A DNA stretch of 64,000 nt from Heloderma charlesbogerti (GCA_026122225.1 JANEZZ010001951.1:1178001-1242000), one strand, 5' to 3'. Counted from the stretch's first letter, positions 11,229 to 22,027 are shown. Program-made: numbers and translations. Notes: generated by a model from the sequence alone, not told the origin.

Positions 11229-11904
11229 ATTTACCAGTAAACTCTTGTGATTAAACCCTGGGTCTAGGGTGTCAATCACACCACACCTACAGCCTAAACC
11301 CCATGTTATTGGAAAGGGGAAGGTAAAAGAAGGAAGATGGAACTTTTAAGGAAGCAAGAGATCCTTAAGGGGTTGCTCAGGGGGTCCAGGCCATAAGGGG
11401 AACCCTGTCAGGGGCCTTCATACAAGCTCCAGGCAGCCAGGGAGTATAGTGGGGGGGGGAAGCGGGGGAGAACTGGTCTTGCCACCTCTGCTGCTTCCTG
11501 TGGGCAAAATTGCCCACAAAAGGAGGGAACTGAACCCCCTTTTAAAAACATCATTAAAATGTTGCATATTTTGCGGTCCCCTACAAACCCTGGCCCCTAG
11601 AGGTCATTGTGTTAAGTCACCAAGTCCAGACTTTGCTAATGCTCCCCAAAATAACCTGGTGGCACCATCTGTTGATTTGCAGAGAGTTATATGACTCTCC
11701 TTACATACTTGGCTGTCTACTTCAAAGCAAGCACATGGGGTGAGATATGCCCACCTTAGCATCCCCCAGCCCCAGGCCAGAACACAGATAGTAAAAACGG
11801 TAAACCTAGATCTATTTATGGGACATAAAAACAGTTGGAACAAGCAGTTATCTGATAACTAATAATAAATAATGGCTTAATAACCTAACCTAACATGTCT
11901 GGGT
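11229..11904. other. No recognised feature
   Basis: No gene or repeat assigned; a G run lies near 11452. Confidence 0.5.
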
Positions 11905-12395
11905 AAGAAGCAGAGACATCACCTTGCCGACGAAGGTCCGTATAATCAAAGCTATGGTTTTCCCAGTAGCAACGTATGGCTGTGAGAGCTGGACTATAAG
12001 GAAGGCTGAGCGCCGAAGAATTGATGCCTTCGAACTGTGGTGCTGGAGAAGACTCTTGCGAGTCCCCTGGACTGCAAGGAGGTCAAATCAGTCCATCCTA
12101 AAGGAAATCAACCCTGACTGCTCATTGGAAGGACAGATACTGAAGCTGAAGCTCAAATATTTTGGCCACCTAATGCGAAGAGAAAACTCACTGGAAAAGA
12201 ATGCTAGGAAAGATTGAAGGCAAAAGGAGAAGGGGACGGCAGAGGATGAGATGGCTAGATAGCATCACTGATGCAATGAATATGAACTTGAGCCACTCCG
12301 GGAGAGAGCAGAGGACAGGAAGGCCTGGCGTGCTACAGTCCATGGGGTCACGAAGAGTCGGACACGACTTAACGACTGGACAACAACAACATTCT
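11905..12395 (+). mobile_element. RTE-BovB LINE, 5'-truncated 3' fragment
   Basis: Translated frames from 11924 read KVRIIKAMVFPVATYGCESW, then WTIRKAERRRIDAFELWCW, and match the C-terminal part of the larger BovB copy at 60192-63405. The frame breaks near 12205, after the residues NSLEK, and continues in another frame with GKIEGKRRRGRQRMRWLDS. The 3' end has the conserved CACGAAGAGTCGGACACGAC followed by ACAACAACAAC. The fragment covers only the end of ORF2 plus the tail, as usual for 5'-truncated LINE insertions. Confidence 0.92.
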
Positions 12396-12628
12396 GGATC
12401 TCACTAGCTTCTCTCCCTGTCTCTGAGCCTACCAACTAACTGACCATCCCAGCTGACACTAACTCCACCCATTATTCCATTCTGGACCATAATGTCAATT
12501 ATTCTTCCACTCATTCTCCTGTTACATTCACTTTGAACTATATAGTATGCTTGTCGCTTTCCTCCATTGGTCTCCGTTGCTAGCTGTCACATATACATAT
12601 GGGTTACAGAGCAGTGAGCAGGATTGCT

Positions 12629-12775
12629 AAACATATGCAAATGTCATGGTAAAGCGGTAAAATGGAAGAGGAAGTTGTGCAAATTTCAAGGCAGAGCAGT
12701 AAAACTAAGGGGAAATTGCACAAATATTATGGCAAAGCAGTAAAATGGATGGGGAAATTATGCAAGTTTCCTAGC
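12629..12775. repeat. About 43-bp tandem repeat, roughly 3.4 copies
   Basis: Successive units begin ATATGCAAATGTCATGG, TGTGCAAATTTCAAGG, TGCACAAATATTATGG and TATGCAAGTTTCCTAGC. Each is followed by CAAAGCAGTAAAATGGA-like sequence and GGGGAAAT. Units have diverged, so the array is not recent. Confidence 0.75.
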
Positions 12776-13322
12776 AATGGACATTCAATCCTGCACACTT
12801 GTGCAGGACCAGGTGAAAAAATTATAAATGCATTCAGGACACTTTCCAGTGTCCTTCTTGATTTTTAGAAGCATGGGGCAGAGGACACTGAGACGGGATG
12901 AGAGAGGATGGTGGCAGGAATGGCGAGATCACAAGGAGTGGCAGGGCTTTTGCCACTCTTGCTGGGTGGCTTTCTAGCCATTCCTGACAACCCATGATGA
13001 AGTTGCCCTGCTGGGTCTGGATATCACAAGAAGCCACCATGGATATAAACAAGCCATGGATTCACAGGGTGGCTTGTTCATGAAAAATAAGTGACCCTGT
13101 GGAAACTGCACCACACTCTCACAACATGACAAACCTCCATGGCTGATTAGCCATGTCAGGTCATGCGAACCAGGTCATTATGTATCAGAGCTGAGCAACT
13201 GTACTACTGTTAAGTAACAAACATATTAGCATTTAAATTGAGAATCCCATGAGGTCAGACAAACAGAATACACAAACCTGCTCCCAGTGAGTGACAGAGC
13301 AGACTAAAGACAGGAAACTCAG

Positions 13323-13353
<31 letters not shown>

Positions 13354-14868
13354 CAGTTAAGACTGGCATTCTAGAACAAAGAAACAGGATAGGCAACTTG
13401 AGTCTTCTAGGTGTTTTGTAAGGATATAGTAGGGTTGAAGGGGGAAATATTCAAAGACCAGATGTCAAAAGAAATTCAAGCTCACCTTAACAATCCGATG
13501 CCTGCTACTATATAAAAATCTAGCTGACTTTGTGAATTGAACTTTTACAGGCAGCATCAAATATCCAAGTGGCATAGCTATTGACAAATTAATTGACTCA
13601 GCTTCCAGGTGCATATGTTGGGAAAGAATTATATGCACTGGAAGTTTGTGAAATTCATGTGTCAACCCTCTAGAACAACTACCCTACTGAACAGGATACC
13701 TGCTGGCTAAGGTTCAGGATTATGACTATTTCCAGTATTCATCCAGCCAAGCCGCAGATGAGAAGAAAACACTCTCTTCATGCTGGGATGACAACATAAA
13801 TTAAGATTGCACAGCCTCACCCACAACCTAGACAAGGTTGTAACTTGCTTTCTGGCTTCAGATCATTATATTAACAGCACATAGCTGTAGTGTTCCCACT
13901 CATGACAGGCAGCAAATCTAGGGGAATATTGCACTTGATTACACTTTCAGAATTACTCAAGTTTTTAATACATGTTACTTTCACTTATAGTCCTGATTCA
14001 ATATGACCCTGGTGACTCCTGAATGCAAATGCTCTCATGCACAGAATCCTGAATGTAAATGCTCTCATGCACAGAATCTTAAGTGGAGCTTCAGAAATCA
14101 GGAGCAATGGGCTTTCTGCTCTAGCCGGTGAGGTCTTGCAAATGAATGCATCTTTTTGTACCGGTGTTGGCTGAAAGACATCCTGAGGACATCACCTCTC
14201 ATTGGGCTCCTTCGTTTTCAAGGAGATGGTTTTTATTTGGAACTATTAGGAGAACACTGCTCCTTCTCAGTCTTGCCAAATGAGAACCACATGCTGGTAA
14301 CATGGAATCATTCAGAGAACAGGCACTTGCAGTTTCTTGTTTCTTGTCCACTGACAGCTATCTTGGGGGGCGGGGGTATGTAAAGCAGTGAAAAAAGCAA
14401 ATGATCCACGTATCACAACTGCTTAGCCATGAATATTAGGAATTTGGAAATGGGGTGGGGATGGGGGTTGGAGAGTAGAATAGAATAACCAGGGGAATAT
14501 CAGCTTGATTTTCTAAAATAAAAATAATAATTTTTGTATCCAAAATATTGTATGCCATCAAAATACATTATGCAGACAAAACCCAAAACAATAATTTACA
14601 TTCCAACTGTAGAAAGTATTCAGGCAGAGGTGAACGACCCTTTGTTCAAGAGACAGAGTGGAAAAATTGGCAGCCAGGACCTCTGGGTTTGATTCCTATC
14701 CTACTCTTAATTTAATGTGCACAAGGTGTGTGTGTGTGTGCATGTGAGTGTGTAATGGTCAGGTCCTTTTAACTCTTTTGTATTTAGCTTCACACATCAG
14801 TTAGAAAGCAATACTTATACTCTGCATGCATGCTACAGACAAAAACTGGTAATGGTTATTCTTATCTT
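12776..14868. other. Simple repeats, otherwise nothing recognised
   Basis: Contains an ACAC microsatellite at 13325-13353, a two-unit 30-bp tandem repeat at about 14017-14078 (unit starting CCTGAATGCAAATGCTCTC) and a GT tract at about 14726-14755. Around 12950-13090 the words GCTGGGTGGCTT and CAAGCCATGG resemble the palindromic family seen at 41905. No gene recognised. Confidence 0.5.
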
Positions 14869-15086
14869 CTTGTTGTTCAGTCGTTGAGTCGTGTCCGACT
14901 CTTCGTGACCCCATGGACTATAGCACGCCAGGCCTTCCTGTCCTGCGCTCTCTCCCGGAGGGTGCTCAAGTCCATATTCATTGCATCGGTGATGCTATCT
15001 AGCCATCTCATCCTCCACGGTCCCCTTCTCCTTTTGCCTTCAATCTTTCCCAGCATCAGGGTCTTTTCCAGTGAGTTTTCTCTTCA
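14869..15086 (-). mobile_element. RTE-BovB LINE 3' fragment, minus strand
   Basis: Reading the plus strand, TTGTTGTTCAGTCGTTGAGT then GTGTCCGACTCTTCGTGAC is the reverse complement of the BovB 3' end (GTCACGAAGAGTCGGACACG). The following sequence is the reverse complement of the BovB C-terminal codons, ending at TTTTCCAGTGAGTTTTCTC. Only about 220 bp of the LINE remains. Confidence 0.9.
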
Positions 15087-15467
15087 CTATTCTTCTCTAC
15101 CAATGAATAAAGTCTGGATCCTATTGGCCAACAACTAAGCCAATATGATCCAGTGACTGACTTCACTGCTGACCAGTATGATCCAACTATTAGATAGGGA
15201 CTTAAGAGTATTGGTTTTGGAGCAAGGGTGTAATTACTATCCCTGCGCCAATGCAGGTACAGATACCAATTCCAGTGCAGATGCAGATGCAATCTCTTTG
15301 CTAGCAGTGACCCAAAAAAGCCCATCACAATTGTCTGTGTGGTTTTCCTAAAAGTAAGCGTATGGATGTGGAGGTTTGCAAAGCCAGTTGCCCTAGCCTC
15401 ACTTGTCACTCACAGGATCCTACTTTAGCTGTAATGATACCATCTATTGTTTGCTTCCCTGTGAGCT
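15087..15467. other. No recognised feature
   Basis: A short degenerate repeat of TGCAGGTACAGATACC-like words lies near 15250-15290. No gene seen. Confidence 0.45.
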
Positions 15468-15705
15468 GAGCCAGATCTACACCTCATGTCATAACGATAC
15501 GATCTCATCATGGTGATGCTATATCCCTCTTGTGCATTTATACCTAATAGCACACACAATGACATCTGTTGTGGTATTTTGGATAATACAGAATAAGAAG
15601 CGGGAAATACTGCTAGAAAAACGTATACGGAATGCGTAATGTGCCCTAACAGTTATCAGTGCACTTCAATACCAATAAAAAACACTAGTGTAGATCTAGC
15701 CCAGA
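15468..15705. mobile_element. Palindromic MITE-like element, GRGCYAGATCTACAC termini
   Basis: GAGCCAGATCTACACC at the left pairs with GTGTAGATCTAGCCC at the right. No target-site duplication could be fixed and no coding capacity is present. Called on the inverted repeat alone. Confidence 0.5.
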
Positions 15706-16014
15706 TATGGATTAATATGATGGGTGTGTAATTGATCACCACCAGAATACATTGGCTAGTGAAAAAGAGTGCTTCTCCCTCTAATATGTAATATGTCTAG
15801 TGGGCCTATCTTCATGGGGCTTTTACGCTGGTTCTACTCCACCCCGAAGTTAATTGTGTCAGGTGATGCTCTCCATAGCTAGCCCAGCGTTTCTTGCCCT
15901 AAATCTGAGTTTTTTTCAGACTCATTTTGTGTTGGATTTTCCCGTCACAGCAGCTTCAGTGCTGTTCAGGAGTCCATGTGACCGCAGCTGGCTTCAGGGC
16001 AGGCTGGTGGAAGC

Positions 16015-16957
16015 TAGGGATGTACGAAAGTCACTTATCTTTTGCGGATTATGTTGATGGTGGGGGGGAGGCGCTCCGTCCCTCCCCCTGGAATCCTGGA
16101 CAGGGGGGAGGCGCTCCGTTCCTCCCCCCCCCCCAGAATCCTGGCCAGCCGGCGGTGCTCCGCAGGGATTCTGTAGAGCCGCCGGCTGGCTCCGCCAGCA
16201 GCTGGACATCCGGCCGCTGGCTAGCAGGGACGCAAATGGCGGCAGCCGTAGCCGCCGTTTGCGTCCCTGCAGTCAGCCGTGATAGGCTACGTAAATGTTT
16301 ACGTAGCCTATCACGGCTGACTTAAAAACAACAACAACAACGCGCGTATGCAAATGGCGGCGGCCATGGCCGCCGCCATTTGTGTTCCTTATTTTGGCAC
16401 GGTCTTAGTCTACGTCAAGATTTACGTAGACTAAGACGGTGAAAATAAGGGGAACGCAAATAGCGTAGTGGATGCTATGCTATTTGCGTTCCCCTTATTT
16501 TCGCCGTCTTAGTCTACGTAAATCTTGACATAGACTAAGACATGCCAAAATAAGGAACACAAATGGCGGCGGCCGTGGCCGCTGCCATTTGCGTACGCGC
16601 GGTTTTTGTTTTTTGTTTAAGTCAGCTATGATAGGCTACGTAAACATTTACGTAGCCTATCACGTTGTTGTTTTTAAACCTAGCCGTGATAGGCTATGTA
16701 AATCTTTATGTAGCCTATCACGTCTTTTTTTTTTTAAAACTGGAAATGGCGGTGGCAGCAGCCAGACGGAAGACCGGCCACCGCAGCTGCTGCCGCCGAA
16801 CTGCTGCCAGAGCCGCTGCCGCCAGGAAGATCTGCCCCAGGTAAGTCTCGTCCCGGGGGGGGCGGGGGGGCAGACCATTCCGCCACCGATTTCGGGGGCC
16901 AAATGCTCTGGCATTCGGCCTCCCCGAGATCCGTGGCGGAATTCTCTGACATCCCTA
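16015..16957. mobile_element. hAT-type MITE (TAGGGATG family) with nested palindromes, 943 bp
   Basis: Ends TAGGGATGTACGAAAGTC and AATTCTCTGACATCCCTA lie between perfect 8-bp duplications GTGGAAGC (16007-16014, 16958-16965), which places it in the hAT superfamily. It has no transposase. The interior holds a hierarchical palindrome (16271-16664) plus flanking hairpins at 16224-16270 and about 16685-16722, separated from the ends by G/C runs. CpG dinucleotides are frequent and TACGTA recurs in most hairpins. The element at 33810-34771 has the same design. Confidence 0.9.
16271..16664. repeat. Hierarchical palindrome inside the hAT element
   Basis: Arms 16271-16464 and 16479-16664 are reverse complements over most of their length around a 14-bp centre. 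Each arm is itself made of hairpins. The first, 16271-16322, is a perfect 25-bp-armed palindrome containing GGCTACGTAAA. The second, 16351-16382, is a perfect 32-bp palindrome around GGCGGCCATGGCCGCC. The third, about 16403-16437, is built on TTAGTCTACGT. The central 24-bp arms (16441-16464, 16479-16502) carry GGGGAACGCAAATAGC. Confidence 0.9.
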
Positions 16958-16965
16958 GTGGAAGC

Positions 16966-17825
16966 GGCACTGACTGGTGGAAGAGAAAGTTGCATGGGGC
17001 AGCGGGGAGAGCAGAGGGGTGAACATGTCTACCCAGAAGTAACTCATTGCCTTTATTCCACTTTGCTGAGTACAGGAGCAGCCCTGCTGCTTGGAGACTG
17101 TGCTGTTGCAAATGTGGGCTCAGTTGCTGCCTCTCACTTTAAATATTGATTGAGTGTGGGAGCGGGTAGGGGAGCCAGCCCTGCAGCTTTGAAGCAGCGC
17201 AACTAGGAAGGAGCACAGCTATGAAACTGTGGACACCTGTTGATTTGAAGCTGTGTAGCTAAGAAAGGGTGGATGCCAGGGCAGATGATTTTCATGAGCA
17301 TGTACTCAGAAGCACTTCATTGAGCCCGTGTGGGATTGAGGGTGGGGAGCCTGATGACCAGGCAGTTAATATACATCACAGACCATGTGCTAGTCGCTCT
17401 TGCTTCTCGCCAGCTCCACGCTCTCTGCGCCTCTCACACTCCACTTCATTCTGCTCAGTCTCTCAGAAGCTGCCTGCCTACCCACTTCATAAATGTGTGT
17501 GTATGTGGGGTTTGTCATGAGCATCTACTCATAAGCAAGTCTTTCACTGCACTTCATTGAACATGGAAGCTCCACAAAAGTGGATGAATACAGCACTGCA
17601 TGTACAATGGAAAGAGCTAATTTGTTTCTGTGAATATGCGGATTTTTACCAAATTGCTTCACAAAGCGTTTCCGTTTAGATTGGCCCTAGCTATCTTGCC
17701 ATGACATCTGGTCTTGTTTTGCTGAATAATTTCTTTTCCTGTAGCCAAAGTATGCTTCAGTAACCCACTGTGACCCCACAATGGCTTTAGATTAAAAATA
17801 ATTGTGACAGAATAGTGCTGTGCAG
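16966..17825. other. No recognised gene
   Basis: Contains two similar segments with CATGAGCATGTACTCAGAAGC and CATGAGCATCTACTCATAAGC (about 17293 and 17517), each followed by CACTTCATTGA. These are probably halves of a short dispersed repeat. No coding sequence supported. Confidence 0.45.
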
Positions 17826-18241
17826 GAGCCAGGGCCTGCAGGAGAAGCCACCACCACTGGGGAAGAGGCGTGCCTGCTGCTGGTGGGCCTGCTGCTGCCA
17901 CCGCCGCTGCCGCCGCCGCCACCACCACCACCGCAGCCACCACCACCACCAGGCCTTCCCTGCAGACTTCTGCCTGGCAGACCGCCAGTCCCTGCAGGAC
18001 CAGGCCCCCAGTTACCGAGCCAGCTGTGCTGCTTCCACCTGCCCCTCCCTGGGGGGGGCTACATAAGCTGGCTGGCTGAGGTGGCCTGGGAGAGCCAGGG
18101 CCTGCAGGAGAAGCCGCCACCACCACCACCGGGGAAGAGGTGTGCCTGCTGCTGCTGGGCCTGCTGCCGCTGCCGCCGCCGCCGCCGCCGCCACCACCAC
18201 CACCACCACCACCAGGCCTTCCTTGTGGACTCTTGCCTGGC
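17826..18241 (+). repeat. 266-bp tandem repeat in the L2 5' region
   Basis: GAGCCAGGGCCTGCAGGAGA begins at 17826 and again at 18092, giving a 266-bp period. The second unit is cut short after CTTGCCTGGCAT. Both contain CCGCCGCC and CACCACCACC runs that generate spurious proline- or histidine-rich frames on both strands. Tandem 5' units are often promoter monomers in LINEs; that role is inferred here. Confidence 0.75.
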
Positions 18242-18545
18242 ATTATTTTAAGGGGATTTTTAATTTTTTTGTTTTACTGTTTATTGTTTGTTGTTGTTGT
18301 TGTTTTTCTGGGGGATTTTGTTGTGTTTTTAGGGGTGGGTAGCCTGCCTGATAGGCGGGAGCGAGGGGGCATGTGTCCACCTGATGGAGGCCGTGGGGGG
18401 AGTGTTGGAGGCCAGAACATACCGAGGCTGGGTGGCAGGTGCTGGCGGAGCGCTAGGGGCAGGCCATGCCAGGTAAGGGGAACAAGGGGGAGATGTGTAG
18501 TATCTGTCCCCTGCTCCGGGCCTGTCCAGAGCCAAAGGATGGCTG

Positions 18546-19480
18546 GGGGAGGCATGACCCCATCTTCTGGCCTTTGTTTGCTGCTCTGCAATGCCAGGTC
18601 TGTTACCCAGAAAACCTCCCTCATCCATGACATGATCCTGGATGAGGGTGCAGACCTGGCATGTATTACGGAGACCTGGCTGGCCGAGGCTGCTGCTCCA
18701 ACCCTTGCAGCCATGTGTCCAGCCGGATTTTCGTATGCACACAGCAGCCGAGGGCTGGGGATCGGGGAGGGGGAGTGGCTGTTATCTACCGAGAGTCCTT
18801 GGTCTTCACCAGACCCCCTCTCTGGGAGACCAAGGTTGCTGAGTGCATGTACTGGAGGTTGGGCCCGAAGGGCAGTCTGGGGATTCTGCTCATGTACCAT
18901 CCACCCCGCTGCACGACTGACTCCCTGGCCGAGGTGCTTGAGGTGGTCTCTGATGTGCGTGTACAGTCCCCTAACTTATTGGTGTTGGGGGACTTCAACG
19001 TACATTCGGAGGCCATCCTCACAGGAGCACCTCGGGACTTCATGGAGACCATGGCCTCCTGAGAGCTGCACCATATTCTAACTGGGCCCACCCATGTAGC
19101 CAGTCATGCACTAGACCTTGTTTGTTTCTGGAGAAGCGGGGAGTGATCTGGAAGTCGGGGGTATATCCACCACCCCCTTGTCATGGTCAGATCACTATCT
19201 GGTGACGTTGGACTTCTCAGTTCCACAACCCCTCCGCAGGGGTGGAGGACCCATTAAAATGGTCCGCCCCAGGCGTCTTATGGATCCAAATGGATTCCTG
19301 AACGCGCTTGGGGATTCTCTGGGGCACGCCAACGGCCACTCGGTCGAGACCCTGGTGGGTGGCTGGAATGCCACAATCACTGGGGCATTAGATCAGGTGG
19401 ATCCGAAACACCCTATCCCCCGAACAGGGCTTGGACTGCACCATGGTTCAATCCGCGGTTACGAGCTCTGGAACAGGAGG
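18546..19480 (+). pseudogene. L2 ORF2 endonuclease region, frameshifted
   Basis: The apurinic/apyrimidinic-type endonuclease nicks target DNA in LINE retrotransposition. The start reads LLLCNARSVTQKTSLIHDMI and ITETWL in frame 2. The sequence then shifts near 18780 to frame 1 (GVAVIYRESL, LLVLGDFNVHS), meets a stop at 19060-19062, shifts to frame 2 (LSWSDHYLVTLDF from about 19170) and returns to frame 1 before 19480. The NARS, TETWL, GDFN and SDH motifs are the expected endonuclease landmarks. With several lesions this part cannot make a functional protein. Confidence 0.85.
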
Positions 19481-21396
19481 TGAGACGGCTAGAGCGCCAG
19501 TGGCGGAAGTCTCGCTCCAGAGACGATCAGACATGGGCTAGAGCTGTATCTTCAGCCTATCACGTGGTGGTGAAGGCAGCAAAAAAGGAATATTATGCTG
19601 CCTCTATCGCGTCTGCAGAGTGCTGTCCCAGGAGGCTGTTCCAAGTGGTCCAGAGCCTGGTCGGTCCTGTGGCTCCTGAACCACTGGAGCATTCTAAGGC
19701 CTCCTGTGAGGCCTTGGCAAGGCACTTTGCAGATAAAATTGATCAGATTAGGTGTGTTACTCTGCACGTTGTGGATACAGTTAGTGAGCAAGAGGCGGCC
19801 TGTGGCAAACCGGTTTTGTGGGATCGGTTCCAGCTTCTTCCTCCTGATGAAGTGGACAAGGTGCTTTCATCTGTAAGGCCAACCACCTGCTTACTTGATC
19901 CTTGCCCATCTTGGCTCATTATGGGCTGCAGAGAGAGACTGGGTGAGGGGATCAAGGCAGTGGTGAACGCCTCCCTTGAGGAGGGAGTGATGCCATCAGC
20001 CCTCAAGGAGGCAGTGATAAGACCGCTCTTAAAGAAGCCCTCCTTGGATCCTCAAGTTCTGAACAACTTTCGCCCCGTCTCAAAACTGCCATTTTGGGGC
20101 AAGGTGATTGAGCGGGTGGTGGCGATGCAGTTGAAGGCACACTTGGAAGAAGCTGATTATCTAGATCCATTTCAGTCTGGCTTCAGGCTTGGGCATGGGA
20201 CAGAAACGGCCTTGGTTGCCTTGGTAGATAATATGAGGAGGGCTCTGGATAGGGGTGAATGCTCCTTCCTTGTTCTCCTCGACCTCTCAGCGGCTTTTGA
20301 TACCGTTGACCATGGTATCCTCCTGGACTGCCTGGAGGGGTTGGGCATTGGCGACACCATATTGCGGTGGTTCCGGTCCTTCCTCTCCGGCAGGTACCAG
20401 AGGGTAGCACTGGGAGAGGAGGTTTCGGACCCGTGGCCACTCACTTGTGGGGCGCCACAGGGTTCCATCCTCTCCCCGATGCTATTTAATATCTATGTGA
20501 AGCCGCTGGGGGCTATCATCAGGAGGTTTGGGGTGCGGTATCATCAATATGCGGATGACACGCAGCTCTACCTCTCGTTCAAATCTTCACCAAGGTTGGC
20601 TGTAGAATCCCTGTCCAAATGTCTGGAGACGGTGAGTGGCTGGATGGGGAGGAATAAGCTGAAGCTGAACCCTGACAAGACCGGGGTACTTTTGGTGGGA
20701 GACAAGAGGAGGCTGGGGGATGTTGACCTGGTGTTGAATGGGGTATGGCTACCCTTGAAAGACCAGGTCAGCAGCCTGGGGGTCATTTTAGATTCCCAGC
20801 TGTCCATGGAGGCTCAGGTGTCAGCTATGAGCCGGACAGCGCCATATCAACTTCATCTGATACGGCGGCTGCGCCCCTTCCTTCCTGACCATCTGCTCCC
20901 ATCGGTAGTACATGCCCTGGTCTCCTCTCGTTTAGACTACTGTAATGTGCTCTACGTGGGGTTACCCTTGAAGATGGTTTGGAAGCTGCAGCTGGTACAG
21001 AACGCGGCGGCTCGCCTGATTAAAGGCAGCCGCCGGCGAGATCACATCACTCCAGTGCTGAAGGAGTTGTACTGGTTACCAGTTGTTTTCCGGGCCAAAT
21101 TCAAGGTGTTGGTTTTGACCTTTAAAACCCTATATGGTTCCGGCCCAGCCTATCTTAAGGAGCACCTCCAGCAGCACCAGACAGGCTGCTTAACAAGATC
21201 AGCCTTGGATGGCCTTCTCTCTGTCCCATCAGCCAGGACAGCTAGACTGGTGGGGACGAGGGAGACGGCCTTTTCTGTGGTGGCCCCCACTCTGTGGAAC
21301 TCCCTCCCTAGGGAACTCTGCCATGCCCCCTCTTTAATGAGCTTCCGTCATGCATTAAAAACGTGGTTGTTCAGGCAGGCATTTGGGGTGGGTTAG
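19480..21396 (+). CDS. L2 LINE reverse transcriptase, open 638-codon frame
   Basis: Encodes the reverse transcriptase half of an L2 ORF2, which copies LINE RNA at the nicked target. Landmarks: NNFRPVSKLPFWGKVIERVV, FQSGFRLGHGTETALVALVD, the first catalytic block LDLSAAFDTVDH (Asp268), GAPQGSILSPMLFNIY (from residue 324), the YADD catalytic box at residues 357-360, then LKLNPDKTGVLLVG and the C-terminal PTLWNSLPREL near residue 606. No internal stop occurs. The first ATG is not the native start: homology runs in from the broken endonuclease upstream, so the intact frame is the C-terminal part of a larger ORF. Transposition in cis is ruled out by the upstream lesions. Confidence 0.9.
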   Translation: MRRLERQWRKSRSRDDQTWARAVSSAYHVVVKAAKKEYYAASIASAECCPRRLFQVVQSLVGPVAPEPLEHSKASCEALARHFADKIDQIRCVTLHVVDTVSEQEAACGKPVLWDRFQLLPPDEVDKVLSSVRPTTCLLDPCPSWLIMGCRERLGEGIKAVVNASLEEGVMPSALKEAVIRPLLKKPSLDPQVLNNFRPVSKLPFWGKVIERVVAMQLKAHLEEADYLDPFQSGFRLGHGTETALVALVDNMRRALDRGECSFLVLLDLSAAFDTVDHGILLDCLEGLGIGDTILRWFRSFLSGRYQRVALGEEVSDPWPLTCGAPQGSILSPMLFNIYVKPLGAIIRRFGVRYHQYADDTQLYLSFKSSPRLAVESLSKCLETVSGWMGRNKLKLNPDKTGVLLVGDKRRLGDVDLVLNGVWLPLKDQVSSLGVILDSQLSMEAQVSAMSRTAPYQLHLIRRLRPFLPDHLLPSVVHALVSSRLDYCNVLYVGLPLKMVWKLQLVQNAAARLIKGSRRRDHITPVLKELYWLPVVFRAKFKVLVLTFKTLYGSGPAYLKEHLQQHQTGCLTRSALDGLLSVPSARTARLVGTRETAFSVVAPTLWNSLPRELCHAPSLMSFRHALKTWLFRQAFGVG

Positions 21397-21611
21397 GGTA
21401 TTTTAGAAAATGTTTTTATTGTAGAATTTTATTGTTTTAAACTGTTTTATTGTATGTTGTACATCACCCAGAGTGGCTGGGTGACCAGCCAGATGGGCGA
21501 TTAATAAATTTAATAATAATAATAATACCTCAGAGTATAATCCCATTTATACCCAGTATAGACTTGATGCACATACAGCTATACATGCGGCAGGACTTTT
21601 TCACTTGCTGA

Positions 21612-21745
21612 GGGTGCAATCCTAAGCATATTTAGACAGAAAAAGGATATACAGTTCCCAGTATTCTCCAGCCAGCATGGCTGGCTGGGGAATGCTGGGA
21701 GTTGTAGGACTTTTTCCCTGTCTAAACATGCATAGGATTGTGCCT
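21612..21745. mobile_element. Harbinger-like hairpin MITE, GGGTGCAATCC family
   Basis: Left end GGGTGCAATCCTAAGC, right end CATGCATAGGATTGTGCCT. Flanks TGA (21609-21611) and TGA (21746-21748) look like a TTA-type duplication with an altered base. The centre is CCAGCCAGCATGGCTGGCTGG, part of an almost complete foldback. Confidence 0.8.
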
Positions 21746-21890
21746 TGAATGGATGTAGCTCAGGGGTAGTTCACTGAGTGTGTGGAAAATACATGAAAAA
21801 AAGCTATGGACTTTCAGATATGCATAGTATTCTACTTTGAGGACATGTGCCTTTATCTTTTAATCTTGCTTTGCATAATATTCTGAAGTA

Positions 21891-21911
21891 CACACACACA
21901 CACACACACAC
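21891..21911. repeat. CA microsatellite
   Basis: ACACACACAC tract of about 20 bp between the two Harbinger-like elements. Confidence 0.9.
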
Positions 21912-22027
21912 TTAGAAATGTAACTGTCTATATGTCTGATGAAGCAGGCATGCTCATACCACAATAAATGTCCTAGTCTTCAAGGAGATACAGGACTCTA
22001 TGTTTTGCTTTTGCTGTGATTGACTAA

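Larger units (their letters stand above)
17826..21527 (+). mobile_element. L2-clade LINE, nearly full length
   Basis: In order: a GC-rich tandem-repeat 5' region (17826-18241), an endonuclease broken by frameshifts and a stop (about 18546-19480), an open reverse transcriptase frame (19480-21396), and a 3' end with GGCTGGGTGACCAGCCAGA and a TAATAATAATAAT tail. The C-terminal motifs DYCNVLYVGLP, VQNAAARLIKG, HITPVLKELYWLPV and PTLWNSLPREL are typical of L2. No clear target-site duplication was found, as is common for L2. The intact long frame suggests a relatively young copy. Confidence 0.9.

Noticed and set aside
17659..18251. Glycine-, proline-, alanine- or histidine-rich frames on both strands up to 194 codons
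   Set aside because: They come from CCG/CAC trinucleotide runs in the L2 5' tandem units and change composition with frame, so they are repeat artefacts.
18140..19081. A single 313-codon plus-strand protein
   Set aside because: Only the middle part is L2 endonuclease; the start is the trinucleotide run and the end is out of frame with the domain.
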